Shown: positions 12,701 to 23,226 of the stretch, piece after piece
Layout of the letters: each line of letters starts with the position of its first letter
How positions within the stretch are numbered: position 1 is the first letter of the stretch
Assembly: GCA_029531795.1 (NCBI GenBank)
Contig: JAPEIS010000003.1
Span: forward strand, 1,426,001-1,490,000
Source of the DNA: Sclerotinia nivalis
Taxonomy: Eukaryota; Ascomycota; Leotiomycetes; Helotiales; Sclerotiniaceae
Length of the DNA stretch: 64,000 nucleotides
Direction of reading: 5' to 3'
Position numbers and translations under genes: made by a program
The notes under the pieces: generated by a model
What the model was told of the DNA's origin: nothing
Database searches by the model: none
The model's input: only the letters and a program-made list of their open reading frames with translations

Positions 12701-15700
12701 GATCTGCAAATCTGCAGGAATTTTCTATTCAAACGTCCTAGAAAAGAAAAGAAAAACGAATATGCGACGGGCGGTTGGTTGGAAATTTTCGGTTGAGGAA
12801 AGGATAAATTTGGTAATAGACGAATAGGATCGGTGAGAATGAAATAAAATGATGAAATATGTTTCAATTTGAGAAAGATCTCAAGACATTCTCATAAGGA
12901 TAAAATAGAGAGGATAGATAACTCGAGTAGATCTCTGAGATGAAATATCTTGGAATTGATTGATTGAAATGATTGAATGAATGATTGATGTATGTTTGAT
13001 GAGATACGGTGTTGCGTTGGTGATTCGATTGAGGTAATTGGTTGAGCCGAGGTAGTATTGCTTAAGAGTTATTACTTCATCGTCTTTTGTTGATTTCTTT
13101 TTCTCGAATTCTCAAATTGACATTGACGTTGATGTTGACGTTGATGTTGACGTTTTGACGTTTGACGTTTGACGTTATTTGGTCAAATGTTACAATTGGA
13201 AAAGATTGAAAAATTCCTTTAATAATAAATGGCGGATCGAATTCGGTGGAAAAGTACTAGCTAGCTCAAAACATTTTCAAATTAGGAACAGGACGGGATA
13301 TGTAATCTTATATTGAGTATTCGAAAAACAATGGAACGGAATTATCAATTGATTGTACTCACAAGTACTTTAAAATAGGACAGACATCAATTGGCAATTT
13401 GCATATCCTATATCAAAAATGTATATGTATATATATAAAATGGATTCTATCAATCGATTGATTGTACGGAGGGAGTACTGGTACTTCATTTGAAAATACT
13501 TTAAACCATGATATATGAAAAATCTACCTAGGATCTAACTTACCTACCTACATTGTCACTACTCTCATATTAGTTACTATCTGCGGAGACTTGACAAGAC
13601 AACTTTCTGATATCGTATACGGTAACTTGGAAATGTGCGCACTCCTGAACTGAAACTCTCAATCGAGGTTCGGGCTATCTGTTTCCAGTTATTTCTCTTT
13701 TTGAATTCATCAATTGGTGAGGGATCGATACATATATGGGTAATGCCTCTTGGTCTAGACAAATATTGCGCGTCCATTGTTCTAGACCAGGAAGCTTAAG
13801 AAGATATTCATAGATACAACCGGCATTATGGGTCTAATTACTCGTATATAATGTGTTTTAATTTATGAGGGACTTTTTAATAGACAATAGACCGTACGAG
13901 AAGTTGTCTTCAATGTCTTTTTTACTTTGGTCAATTCTAGTACAGTATCCATCCACCTTTAGGGTTACTGGGCTAACGTATATATTATTGACGGTTGAGT
14001 CTATTCACAACATAATTATGTGACCGACTTGTTGGGTGGATGATGACGAAAGTGGAAAGTTTAAAACTTTCATTCTCATTTTGAAGGGTGGGTACTACTT
14101 ATCTGCTAACTCTGTACCCTCAGAGTTGATAAGTCGAGGCAGACCGCTCTCAGTCAATGGGTTATTTGGTCTTCCTAGATATTAACTATTCGGTCAATAT
14201 CTCTAATTCTCAATATCCGATTCAGCTTTCTTCATCAGTTTATTACTCTCATCATCCTATCATGTACGCCTTTTCATATGCTTACTGGGAATGAAATTAT
14301 GCTGTACCATATAATTTTCAATATTCTTCAGCCGACACCGGCATGAATTCTGATGTTGATATCATGAACCCCGTAGCGTAGCTTGCTGAACTCGAATATT
14401 TTCTACCTTCAATGTTACCCTACACGCTCTCCTTGCCTTGAGAGAATCAGATTCCAGCATCAGGATATAATCAAGAATTTAGCTTTCAAAAGCACGTACC
14501 TCGTAAGTAAGTCCATGCATTAAGTGCAAAGGAGGTCGACGTCAAACAATTCTTGGGATCTTCCCGATAACGATCACGTGGGGCAGGCACATTTCCTTAT
14601 CGGTAGGATCTTCTCAACTGATTAACATCTTCATTTCTACTCTGTAACATCTTACCGACCAAACATCTTCACGGCCTATGTTACCTTCCTCTCTCATCAA
14701 AACTCCATACATAATATGGAGTCACTCGCCAATTAATGTTGTCTACGTGGCGAAAGGACCGGAGTTAGATGTCAAATAGTGATTGTTTTGCCGTAATTCA
14801 AGAGACACGAGACTTAGGATGACACTTTTGCGCCGAGGTCAACGATCAATTGGAGCCCGAAAGATATTTCTCGTTATTTCATCAATTATCTTGGAAGAGG
14901 GACATTATTTGACATTCTCGTCCGAACTCTATGGGGCTTTGGCCGATTTCAATTCTCCCCTTTTGACGGATACCTCGGCTTTACCAGTTTTACCATTCTT
15001 CACAAGCCATTCGTCAAGAAACAAGAAATCAGTACTTTCAAGACTTATGGACGATGACCCTTCCTACCCGATTCTATATCAGCCTCTTCATTGTACCTTC
15101 CATCTGCCCTATCGAATCCTAAATCAGTCATATTGTCATCGTCAGATGAACATCTAAGATGTTGTACCCGATCGTATATTTACGTATACCTGCAGCCAAT
15201 ACTCAAGCGAGCATGGCAATAACCCCGTTTGATGTTTAACATACCAATTGGCCCTTCGTCAATGGATGTAACTTTATGCACGTTGAGCTTACACGTTTGT
15301 GGGACAACAACTCGTTTCTTGGAAAGTTGGAAGTTCAGCTTAGGCGTTGATGGTACCTTGATGCCTTCTAGACCATGATTGATGGGGAATGTCTTTGATT
15401 TGGGTACTCATTAATTTCAATACCTTTCGATGATAGGAAATGAACCTTTCCGGTTCCAATATTGAAATGTCTCAAAATTATGAACTGAATTAATTTCCAT
15501 TTCAAGCTGAGTTAAAAATAAAGGCTGATCCATCTCCTCTAGATTTCCCTGGTACTTAAAGTTACTTTATCTATCAACCGAGTGGTCACACAAGCGCATG
15601 CTTGGAAATCAAGCAGCTCATAATCCGCATCTCAACTAGTGACTGGATTCAAACCCCTTTTCAATCTCTGCGGCTGAAAGGAGCATCGCAGTGTAAAGAC

Positions 15701-15795
15701 AGACGTGACATTGACGAGGTTGAGGAATATCCATATTGATTGGCAACTCACATCGACCGTATCCCGATATATAATTAAATCTCTTTATCCCTTCC
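12701..15795. other. promoter side of the 10.7-12.7 kb gene, then intergenic
   Basis: No supported gene. The first ~500 bp should hold the promoter of the minus-strand gene ending at 12700, including the TGACGTT repeat array annotated separately. From 13200 to 15795 I see only short frames without recognisable content. The longest, 14783-15157 (124 codons), starts with TTG, not ATG. Confidence 0.5.
13118..13176. promoter_or_regulatory. TGACGTT repeat array
   Basis: About 60 bp of near-tandem TGACGTT / TGATGTT units, roughly 420 bp upstream of the ATG of the minus-strand gene at 12700. TGACGT is the core of CRE-type sites bound by bZIP factors of the ATF/CREB class. Clustering in a promoter-like location makes a regulatory role possible. 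It could equally be a neutral minisatellite. Confidence 0.35.
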
Positions 15796-15914
15796 ACATA
15801 CGACCATAGACTGAGGAGAATTGGGCATCCCGTCCGCTCTGCCATACACAAGCCTCAGATCGGTAGATTAGTAGTTGGGTGGGTGACCACCAGCGAATCC
15901 CTACTGTTGTATGT
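15796..15914 (+). rRNA. 5S ribosomal RNA, dispersed copy
   Basis: A 119-nt segment matches the fungal 5S pattern. It starts ACATACGACC, has the internal block CATCCCGTCCGCTCT, then TAGTAGTTGGGTGGGTGACC and ACCAGCGAATCCCT, and ends TTGTATGT. The terminal helix pairs ACATAC with GTATGT. Internal helices CTGAGG/CCTCAG and GTAG/CTAC also pair, so the copy looks intact. It is followed at once by a long T run, the expected RNA polymerase III stop. Filamentous ascomycetes commonly scatter single 5S genes rather than keeping them in the rDNA repeat. Confidence 0.95.
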
Positions 15915-15930
15915 TTTTTTTTTTCTTTTT
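15914..15930 (+). terminator. poly-T polymerase III terminator of 5S
   Basis: An uninterrupted T tract directly follows the 5S gene, then C and a second T tract. This is the standard RNA polymerase III termination signal. Confidence 0.85.
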
Positions 15931-16358
15931 TGGTCTGGAAAGGGAAATGTAGATGGGTGGGAGGGCGACGAGAAAGGAGGTTCGAATCAATGCCGGATAT
16001 CACGATGATGGCTGAAGCTTTCCTCTTTCCACTTCAATGCCATCAAATCCAACAGCTGCTTATGTACGTGAGCAACAGCTGAGCCTGATGTCTTGATACA
16101 CATTACTAGGGCGGCATCGAGGACAGTTACAAACATTTCACACGTGGTTGAGCATACACAAGATACCTTGGGCCTAATACGTTCATGAATCTTTTGCTAT
16201 CCATCTCTTGTTCGGCACCACTGGACAATATTCCAATGACACGCTTTTTCGCTTTTATGCTTTTATGGTACCGCTCCACCTTCAATCCCCACCACTTCCA
16301 CTCCACCTTTGCACACATCCAATATATATTCAATTAGCCACCGAGCAAACACAAAACA

Positions 16359-16450
16359 GGCCGGATGGTGTAGTTGGTTATCACGTGTCCTTAACAATTA
16401 ATACCTGTTAAATACGGACAAGGTCCTGGGATCGTGCCCCAGTCTGGTCA
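16359..16450 (+). tRNA. tRNA-Val (AAC) with 18-nt intron
   Basis: Cloverleaf read by eye. The acceptor stem GGCCGGA pairs with TCTGGTC (two G-T pairs), discriminator A at 16450. The D arm TGGTGTAGTTGGTTATCAC is typical for tRNA-Val. The anticodon stem TGTCC/GGACA closes loop TTAACA-C with anticodon AAC. The intron at 16397-16414 lies one base 3' of the anticodon, the canonical place, and contains GTTAA, which can pair with the anticodon loop. Mature length is 74 nt. Oddity: the T-loop reads ATCGTGC instead of TTCRANC, so position 54 is A and 58 is T, and the B-box is correspondingly off consensus. No strong T-run terminator follows. Confidence 0.85.
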
Positions 16451-16729
16451 TTACTATATTTCCTCTTTGGCGACAAATTTTTGTGGTGTAAGAGGTGCTA
16501 AATGATTTTTTGGAGGATTTTCTGTGTGTCATTTTGAGGCTCTGGGAGTTAAGCTCACATGCCATTTGATAATAGGTGAAAACAATGTATCACTGTTTCT
16601 TATGGAATGGCGTTTTTAGGAATAGAAAGTCTCTTGGGGACTACTTTTGACTTTGACTACAGGGCTGGAATATCGATAGGTGGATGGCTTCAATATGGAG
16701 GGACGGGTAGGTTAGGAGATATGAAATTT

Positions 16730-16743
16730 GGGGGGGGGGGGGG
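16730..16743 (+). repeat. poly-G tract (14 nt)
   Basis: Fourteen consecutive G residues in an intergenic region between the tRNA-Val and tRNA-Ala genes. No function can be assigned; such tracts are prone to length error and slippage. Confidence 0.8.
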
Positions 16744-17633
16744 AACCATGGCATAGGTTTTGTCAAGTTCAGGACAAGAAAGAAGGGGAAGCAGGGTCCA
16801 ACGGTCCGGACTTCAGCCAATTAATGGGAAGCCTTTGATTTCTGAGTTTGTTTAAAAGATTTGAGGTGGATTCCGAACATTGCAATGATTTCAGGTTTTA
16901 ACTTCATTCGGAAAAATGAAATTCGTTGAAACTATGAATGCACTAACATAATCACTTAGGACATTCTAAATTCTCAAGCATTCAAAGTTCGCATTTTGGT
17001 CTGCTGATCCGGACTATGGGATACCCTGGGGGAAGGGGAGGAGGACTTGAGAAGGCCCCTTTTGTTGAACGACCTCTTCTAAAGAGGAAATATGGCTTCG
17101 ATAACTCTCCAACATAGTTCCTTCATTATATAGGTTGATTTTACTATCTGAATTAAATCAACAAAATCTCCCACAGTGATATTAATTTAAAGTTATAAAT
17201 TTACTCGAGAAGCATGAACTTCCACTTCATTAACCTTTCTCCCCGTTAAACGCGAGATGGACGCGCCATAAGGAGTACAGAAAATGAATACTTCCAACAT
17301 AGTAAAAAATGTGAGATGTTTTAAAGGTGTAGGTTGTAGAGTGGACTTCGCATCCGCTGGGTAGCGAGTTTTGGAGGATTGTAATGGGGTTGTGATGTGG
17401 GGGGCCTGATGCATGTTGGGGATTTTCGGTTTTCCTTTAACACAAGATATCTGAACTTGAAAAATATGAAAATATAACCCAAGGAGCAGGAAACCATTGC
17501 TCCCCATGCATTAAAAACAGCATCTCCATCCCCAGACGCAAACCCCAAAACAATCAATCACCCACCATTCAAAACTTCATTTCCACGAACTAATTTTCAA
17601 ACTAAAAAGATGGAAATAGGTGCAAAATGACAT

Positions 17634-17741
17634 TGGAGCGGCAGGGAGTCGAACCCTGGACTTCATCGATGATTATCAGGAGATTCTTTAAGGAATCATT
17701 GAACATGCAAACGAGGCACTCTACCACTGAGTTACAGCCCC
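17634..17741 (-). tRNA. tRNA-Ala (TGC) with ~36-nt intron, imperfect stems
   Basis: On the minus strand the 5' end GGGGCTG pairs with the 3' end CCGCTCC, including the G3-T70 wobble that marks tRNA-Ala. The D arm ACTCAGTGGTAGAGT and the T arm CAGGG-TTCGACT-CCCTG are standard. Loop TTTGCA carries anticodon TGC. A ~36-nt intron follows A37 and the stem closes with CGATG. Two mismatches are visible: T6-C67 in the acceptor stem and C28-T42 in the anticodon stem. Mature length is about 72 nt. The A and B boxes look intact, so transcription is plausible, but a mildly decayed copy is also possible. Confidence 0.8.
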
Positions 17742-17867
17742 TGGACTGTGGTGATTTGTGAATGAGGGACGGGTTAGTAGAGGTTATCATACATGCTGGT
17801 GGGGAGTATAGATTTTGTGGCGGGGTTTTTGTTTGTTGTTGGGTGGTGGATGGTAGAGAGCCAGGGG

Positions 17868-18062
17868 GTCTAATTGTCTGGACTACAGTGTAGTTTAATA
17901 ATTAAAAGTCTTTGAATTTCTGGAACATTGAATCTAATTAAAAAATTCAAATTGTCTCAAACAATAAATTATACTCAATTATTTAAGCCTTTTCAAACAT
18001 TGAATGAAACACTAACTACTAACTAGCTACTGCAGTTTGCTAATTCGGACTATTGGACACAC
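17868..18062. repeat. possible small inverted-repeat element (MITE-like)
   Basis: An AT-rich segment of about 195 bp starts near GTCTAATTGTCTGGACTA and ends near GCTAATTCGGACTATTGGAC. The ends are imperfect inverted complements, with about two thirds of positions agreeing by eye. A related motif, TCCAATAGTCCGGGCT, recurs near 39840, and TAGTCCGGGCTGTAGTCC occurs near 40875, hinting at a family. No coding capacity. Boundaries are approximate. Confidence 0.35.
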
Positions 18063-18369
18063 TCAGAAGAGCACTGTGTTAGACGAGTCACGAAGGAGAT
18101 GAGATTTTGATGGAACTCGATACTCGAAGGGTAGTCATCATTAGATATCTTCAATACTATACATGCTCGCTGTTGTTTAGATATGTCAAGTTGATCCCCC
18201 ACCACCCCACTTTTTGAAAATTCTTCTCTCAACTTTCCGATCCGATCTACATATTTCAACCCACATTTCCATGCAACCTCCTCCAGCCCCTTCAAACCAT
18301 GCAATACACCTCTAATATATAGCAAAGAACTCCGAACTTCTCTAACAATAACTAGTCATCTATTTGCAA

Positions 18370-18475
18370 GCGTTTGTGGTTTAGTGGTAAAATCCATCGT
18401 TGCCATCAATCTCTCTTCACCAGAAGAAAGTTGAACAACGTCGATGGGCCCCGGGTTCGATTCCCGGCGAACGCA
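18370..18475 (+). tRNA. tRNA-Gly (GCC) with ~35-nt intron
   Basis: The acceptor stem GCGTTTG pairs perfectly with CGAACGC, discriminator A. The D arm is GTGGTTTAGTGGTAAAATC. The anticodon stem CATCG/CGATG closes loop TTGCCA-T with anticodon GCC. A ~35-nt intron sits one base 3' of the anticodon. The T arm CCGGG-TTCGATT-CCCGG is perfect. A T5 run follows directly (18476-18480). Confidence 0.95.
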
Positions 18476-18480
18476 TTTTT
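18476..18480 (+). terminator. T5 polymerase III terminator of tRNA-Gly
   Basis: Five T residues immediately follow the discriminator base of tRNA-Gly. Confidence 0.8.
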
Positions 18481-19537
18481 GACCTTTTTGAGGCCTGACT
18501 GAGCTTTGAATGAGAAAGAAATAATGTGTGGTTGATTTTTGGGAGATTTTGGAATTTGGACATTTTGTGGTCGAATGGTGGGGTTGGGAATGTATTTTGT
18601 TATTTCGAGTATTTGGGAGAATGGATATATTACATAGTATGTGAAATGATTGACGGGCAGCTGTGTTTTAGTTTTAGGGGTTCTTTGGTAAGGGGCTGTG
18701 GTGGAGGAAGGGATGAGATCGTACGCAACAGGTAATAAGGAAAGGGAAGAGACCTTTTGTAGAAATCAGTCAGAATATTTGTTGTTGTGTGTACTCCACA
18801 GAGAAGAAGTGCTATACGAAATAGATTATGATTGCCATAAACGATCTCTCAAATATCATTCAAAAACCTGGATTGGTCCTCATTTGAACCTCGAGCGAAG
18901 AGAAGACCCTCTTCCAATTTTTGAACCTTTGAACCTTTGCTCTTCTTTTCCATTTCCTTTTGTTACATGGAAGAGGTACTTGTTAACTTTTACTTGTAGA
19001 AATTTTTTATTATAAAGCTTCTGTGGGGTTTCCCCTCTCACTTCTCCACCCATTCCACCCGGGCAAATTTCTCATGGTCCACTGTAAGTGTAGTCTCCTT
19101 GGCGAGGATGTCCGGGAGCGAATTTGATATTCTGTATGTTGAGAGTTTTCCTAGTTTGTATTCCGTGTAAAGCTTGAGACTGCTTCCTTCAGGAGATTTC
19201 ATGTGAGTGAACTGGAAATGTTCAGAGTAGGAGAGGTAAGAGTGTATCATTATTCTCAATCACAAAATAGCCTTGCAAATGCCGTCGGAAAATCAAATGC
19301 AATTCAACATATTAGAGAGAGCATCAAAAAATATTCACGGTGACAAAACATCCTAAGACCCCACCTCGCTTCACCATTCGCCCCCCTTGGATCCCCTTAG
19401 CCCGTCCCCACCTTTAAATCTCTTCCCTTCAGGCTCTCCATTTTTTCATTGCAGGCTCTCCACCTCTTTTACCCTTTTCTTGTTTTTTCTTCACAGATAT
19501 ATTCTTTAATAAACACGCTCCCTCCATCAACAAGCGC
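18481..19537. other. spacer between tRNA-Gly and tRNA-Glu
   Basis: No supported protein gene. A minus-strand frame at about 19038-19250 (roughly 70 codons from an ATG near 19250) has a fairly protein-like composition but no recognisable domain. The segment 19370-19500 is C/T-rich and leads into the tRNA-Glu gene. Confidence 0.4.
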
Positions 19538-19642
19538 TCCGAATTAGTGTAGGGGTTAACATAACTCGCTTTCAATCATCTTCTGCTTCTAGCAACTGAT
19601 CACTGAACCGAGTAGCCCCGGGTTCGATTCCCGGATTCGGAA
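19538..19642 (+). tRNA. tRNA-Glu (TTC) with ~33-nt intron
   Basis: The acceptor stem TCCGAAT pairs with ATTCGGA, discriminator A. The D arm is TAGTGTAGGGGTTAACATA. The anticodon stem ACTCG/CGAGT closes loop CTTTCA-C with anticodon TTC. The ~33-nt intron follows position 37 and ends ...ACTGAA, whose TGAA can pair with the anticodon loop. The T arm CCGGG-TTCGATT-CCCGG is perfect. A T4 run at 19648-19651 should terminate transcription. Confidence 0.95.
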
Positions 19643-20898
19643 TGACCTTTTGCAGTTCTAGCATCGTTTTGTCTTTGGGGGACGGAGGGTTAGTGAAACT
19701 AAGGATACTGGATAGATGGTTGAAGGTGGAGGTAGGCATATTAGTGTTTTATACGAAGCTTTTTCGTTGTGTTTCGCATATTTTATTCCATTATCTTTTC
19801 CTTTTTATCTGTTTGAAGACTGATGTAGACAACAATCACTTCATTCTTTTCTTTCCATTTATATCGACATCGGGATCTAAATAGTATAGTACGTCGATCT
19901 TGTATTTGAATCCAATAGTGCGGACCTCCTGTCATATTCCCCCCAGCTTTTTTGTGAACAGTATTTATGTCATCGACATACCATTGATGATTAGTAGATA
20001 CATCTTTCTTTTCTTCTGAAAGTATTATAGGGGGTGCATAGGAAATGGAAGTATAGCTCGAAGCATTTTATTTTCTGTCCTTCAGAGCTTCTTTTTCTGT
20101 AAGTCTTTCTGCTTGATTCCATCTTTAAATACGAAGGTCATTTGTTCGCCCCAGTATAATTCACCCGTTATGCAGCGGACCTTCTTTCTTTAAATTTAAG
20201 GGGGCGAACAGACGAAACCGAGAAATTCCTATGTTGGAAAGTTTTGGATGATTGGACATGATTTGAAATTCCAAAGGTTTGAACTCCGAACTACTGAGAC
20301 CCTTTAATTCATTCAGTATAATTCCCCGATTTATGGTTTTCTTTGGGAATTAAGATTATAAATACACATCGGAGATTATTATTCGAAAGTGGTGAAATAT
20401 GGATCAGACTTGAAAAATAGGTCCATATGGTTCTGTTGGTTGTACGGCTTTATTACTCAATTTGTATGCAGATGAGGCCATCCTTCGTCCGGTTCCGTCG
20501 AGTTTGGTATACATCTACATCGATATATATTATAGGAACACGAAAAAATAGGCCAATTCAAACTAGCCTATCCACCTACATATATAAGTAGTGATCACGC
20601 TCTCTTATTGAGAGTTGCGCGAAATTGAATACACAATTATAAGAAAGCTGCAAGTGAGAAAGAGGTATGAGTAAATAGGTGGTGTATTATTAGGGGCATA
20701 CAGCTACATGGAATTTTGGTCTCGGTCATATTGTCGTTGTTCTACCTACCATATTATTTCAAATCTTTGCTAGGATTTGTTAATTTTGGAAATATATATG
20801 ATTTGTAATAAATAGCTTGTGGGATACACTCATTCTGCTGTATATTTCCATAAATATACATACCCCCGACCACATTCTTATCCTACACCTTTCATTAA
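19643..20898. other. intergenic, nothing recognised
   Basis: About 1.25 kb of moderately AT-rich DNA between tRNA-Glu and the P450 pseudogene. I see only short frames and no repeat or RNA structure that I can name. Confidence 0.5.
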
Positions 20899-22435
20899 CT
20901 ACACTTCATCCTCCCAGCCAACTAAGACCCTCGCTTTTCTGCCACTAATCGTCCATACAAAGTAATCAATCGTATACTCCATATCACCAACATTCGTATA
21001 ATTTACATCAAGTCTAATCCCCAATAACTCCCCTAACACACAAATACAATTCCGCCCATGCTAAATTCACTCCCAAACATTCACGAGAACCCGTACTGAA
21101 ACTTTTGTATGGGGATGAGTTGTGGAGGAAGCGGGTTAATGAGAAAGTGGCAGGAGAAAAGAAGATGCGCGGATCGATGTGTTGGAGGAAGGACGATATG
21201 AATACCGGGATCTGTGGGAGTGTTAGGATGGTTGATCGATTGATGGATCAGCCGGAAAAGTGGAAGGAGAATCAAGAAAGTAAAGTTGAGAGCAGAACAT
21301 ACACCAGCGGGAATTTCCCACTCATTAAATTTCAAGACCTGAACAGTAGATTGCAAATGCGCCTCCTGAATCACAGCTGAGCTGTCAAATAACGTAACTT
21401 TCCAATTCCTTCAATCCCCCCCCCCCCCCCCCCCCCCAATTTCTGCCGGAAGCTTCGATAAAACATCAGGGTTAGCGAGAACAGGAATAACGGATAACGT
21501 CCAAGCTGTCGTCTCTGTACCGGCTCAAATGACTTTGCCCTTCTTGCCAGAGACGAGCCACAGAATTCTCATTTTGGGAAAGATCGCTGGAGAGCATCTC
21601 GTGGAGGATTGTTGGACGAGAGGAGCGTTCATGATCGGGGGTTTTCCATCGATGATAGTACCAATTTGAGCCTTTACTCCTTAAGAATCTCGTGTAACAC
21701 CGTCAAAATCAAGCAATAACAACCATCCATTTACCATTCCTTCGTAACATTCGATATTTCGCCAATATTCCGAAGTGCATCATGAAAATCTGTATGAAAA
21801 TCCGTATGAAAATCCTCGGAATTCTCAATGGAATTGTATGATTTCCCCAAAGCATATTCCGATATAACATGATTAGCACAACACAAAAAGGCTCATGAGA
21901 GATTCACTGGTTTCTTAGTATTATTATATGAACGGAGACGCAGGACAAGTAAATCTACATGTTTCTGTATCATGCTCTTTAGCCGGAAAACACTGGCTTT
22001 GGAAAAATATCGGTTTCATGACTTCTCGACGAAGACGGTGATGATCATGAGAAACAGTACCGATCATTGATTCCGAGTTACCAAATTGTTTGGTGTAGTA
22101 AAGATATTTATCGCTTTTTTTCCACTGGCGACATACATTCATCATAATAATCTGGATCATTGATATACAGCTCTCAGAGATTGATATGGATTAGTGGTCC
22201 TAGTTGAAAAGAGTCAAGATTGTGTAGGAGAAATACTAACCATATTCCTCATGCAATTTTTCGATTTTGAAAGTATTGCCCTCTCAATACAATCTCATGA
22301 TAAATTTCGTATAACATAAAAATAAAAATAGCACCTAACTTTGGTCCGGGAAATTTGACAATTGGGCTGAAGTAAAGACGCCATATAATCCCATGTAAAG
22401 TTGTAGGAAAGTGAAGCGACAGTGATTGGAACTAT
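20899..22435 (-). pseudogene. cytochrome P450 pseudogene, multiply frameshifted
   Basis: Read 22435 to 20899 on the minus strand, P450 landmarks appear in the right order but in changing frames. They are: N-terminal LYFSPIVKFPGPKLGA; KIEKLHEEYG; DPDYYDE; C-helix HDHHRLRREVMKP; VISEYALGKSY; I-helix AGTETTAWTL, with an in-frame TGA just before it; VIQEAHLQ; FNEWEIPAG at an intron; DPRIFFSPATF; and heme loop STGSRECLGVNLAWAELYL. The lesions seen are frameshifts in or near GQYF/KIEKL, after EKK, after MKPIFF, before KVI and after ELYLC; stops (TGA) after NLS and before AGTETT; a 12-bp tandem repeat; and a 23-nt C run. The motif style matches trichodiene-oxygenase-like P450s and the damaged gene at 40473-42780, so the two are probably paralogues. 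Confidence 0.9.
21415..21437 (+). repeat. poly-C tract (23 nt)
   Basis: Twenty-three consecutive C residues (poly-G on the coding strand) inside the P450 pseudogene, between the I-helix segment and the ExxR region. It interrupts conserved coding sequence and probably arose by slippage after the gene died, though assembly error is possible. Confidence 0.85.
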
Positions 22436-23226
22436 TGTTGATTCCCTTGTATTCGAGCTCTACTCCTCGAATGTATATGAAAGATACATTGCATTATAAA
22501 AGTCGTTAAAGCAATGAATATAGGACTAAGTAGATAGGAATGTGATAACAGGATACTCAATTTTCCCTCCGCTAGGAAGATGGTGTTCGCAGGATAAAAC
22601 ATTCCTCCAACAGGTGGTTATAACTTCAATTAATAAGTGCATTTGATGCGATTTGGCCGGTTTCTAATCTTCTTGCATTTCGGTAGGAAGTAAAGACTAA
22701 CATCGGGACGGCCCATGTATATACTCTGCAGAAAATGACACAGCTTTGTGTTGTTCCAATCCATCCTCAACGATGTAAAGTAAAGCTCGAAATGACAGGA
22801 TGAATATACATTTAAAAGCTCTAAAATAGCCAGGAGACAGGCAAGGATATCACCAAGTCAGCACTTTGAATGTACTACAGCATTGTCAAGAATGAGTGAT
22901 GGATTGCACATTTGTATAGCTTATGCATGATTACCCATGTCCGGCTTTGAGCATCATCCACAATAGTGGAAATATAAAGTAAATAGTTTATTGGGATTGT
23001 GGTAAACATCTAGATACCAAAGGAAGGTTTCAATGCAATGATTTCCATATGGCATTTCTTTATTTTACATCTAAAGACCCAAGCGGCATACCAACCTTAT
23101 CCTATGCAATGCAATACCATGCTTCCTCGGAGAAGCAAAAACAAGTATAAAACCCCCGTCAAATCGAGTCTGATGCGCGCCCTACTCTGATAGGGCACTA
23201 AACGCGCCAAACATACATAAACAGGC
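22436..23226. other. intergenic, nothing recognised
   Basis: About 0.8 kb between the dead P450 promoter side and the 3' end of the RNase T2 gene. No gene or repeat recognised. Confidence 0.5.

Noticed and set aside
14783..15157. 124-codon plus-strand frame
   Set aside because: TTG start, no domain, no splice partners.
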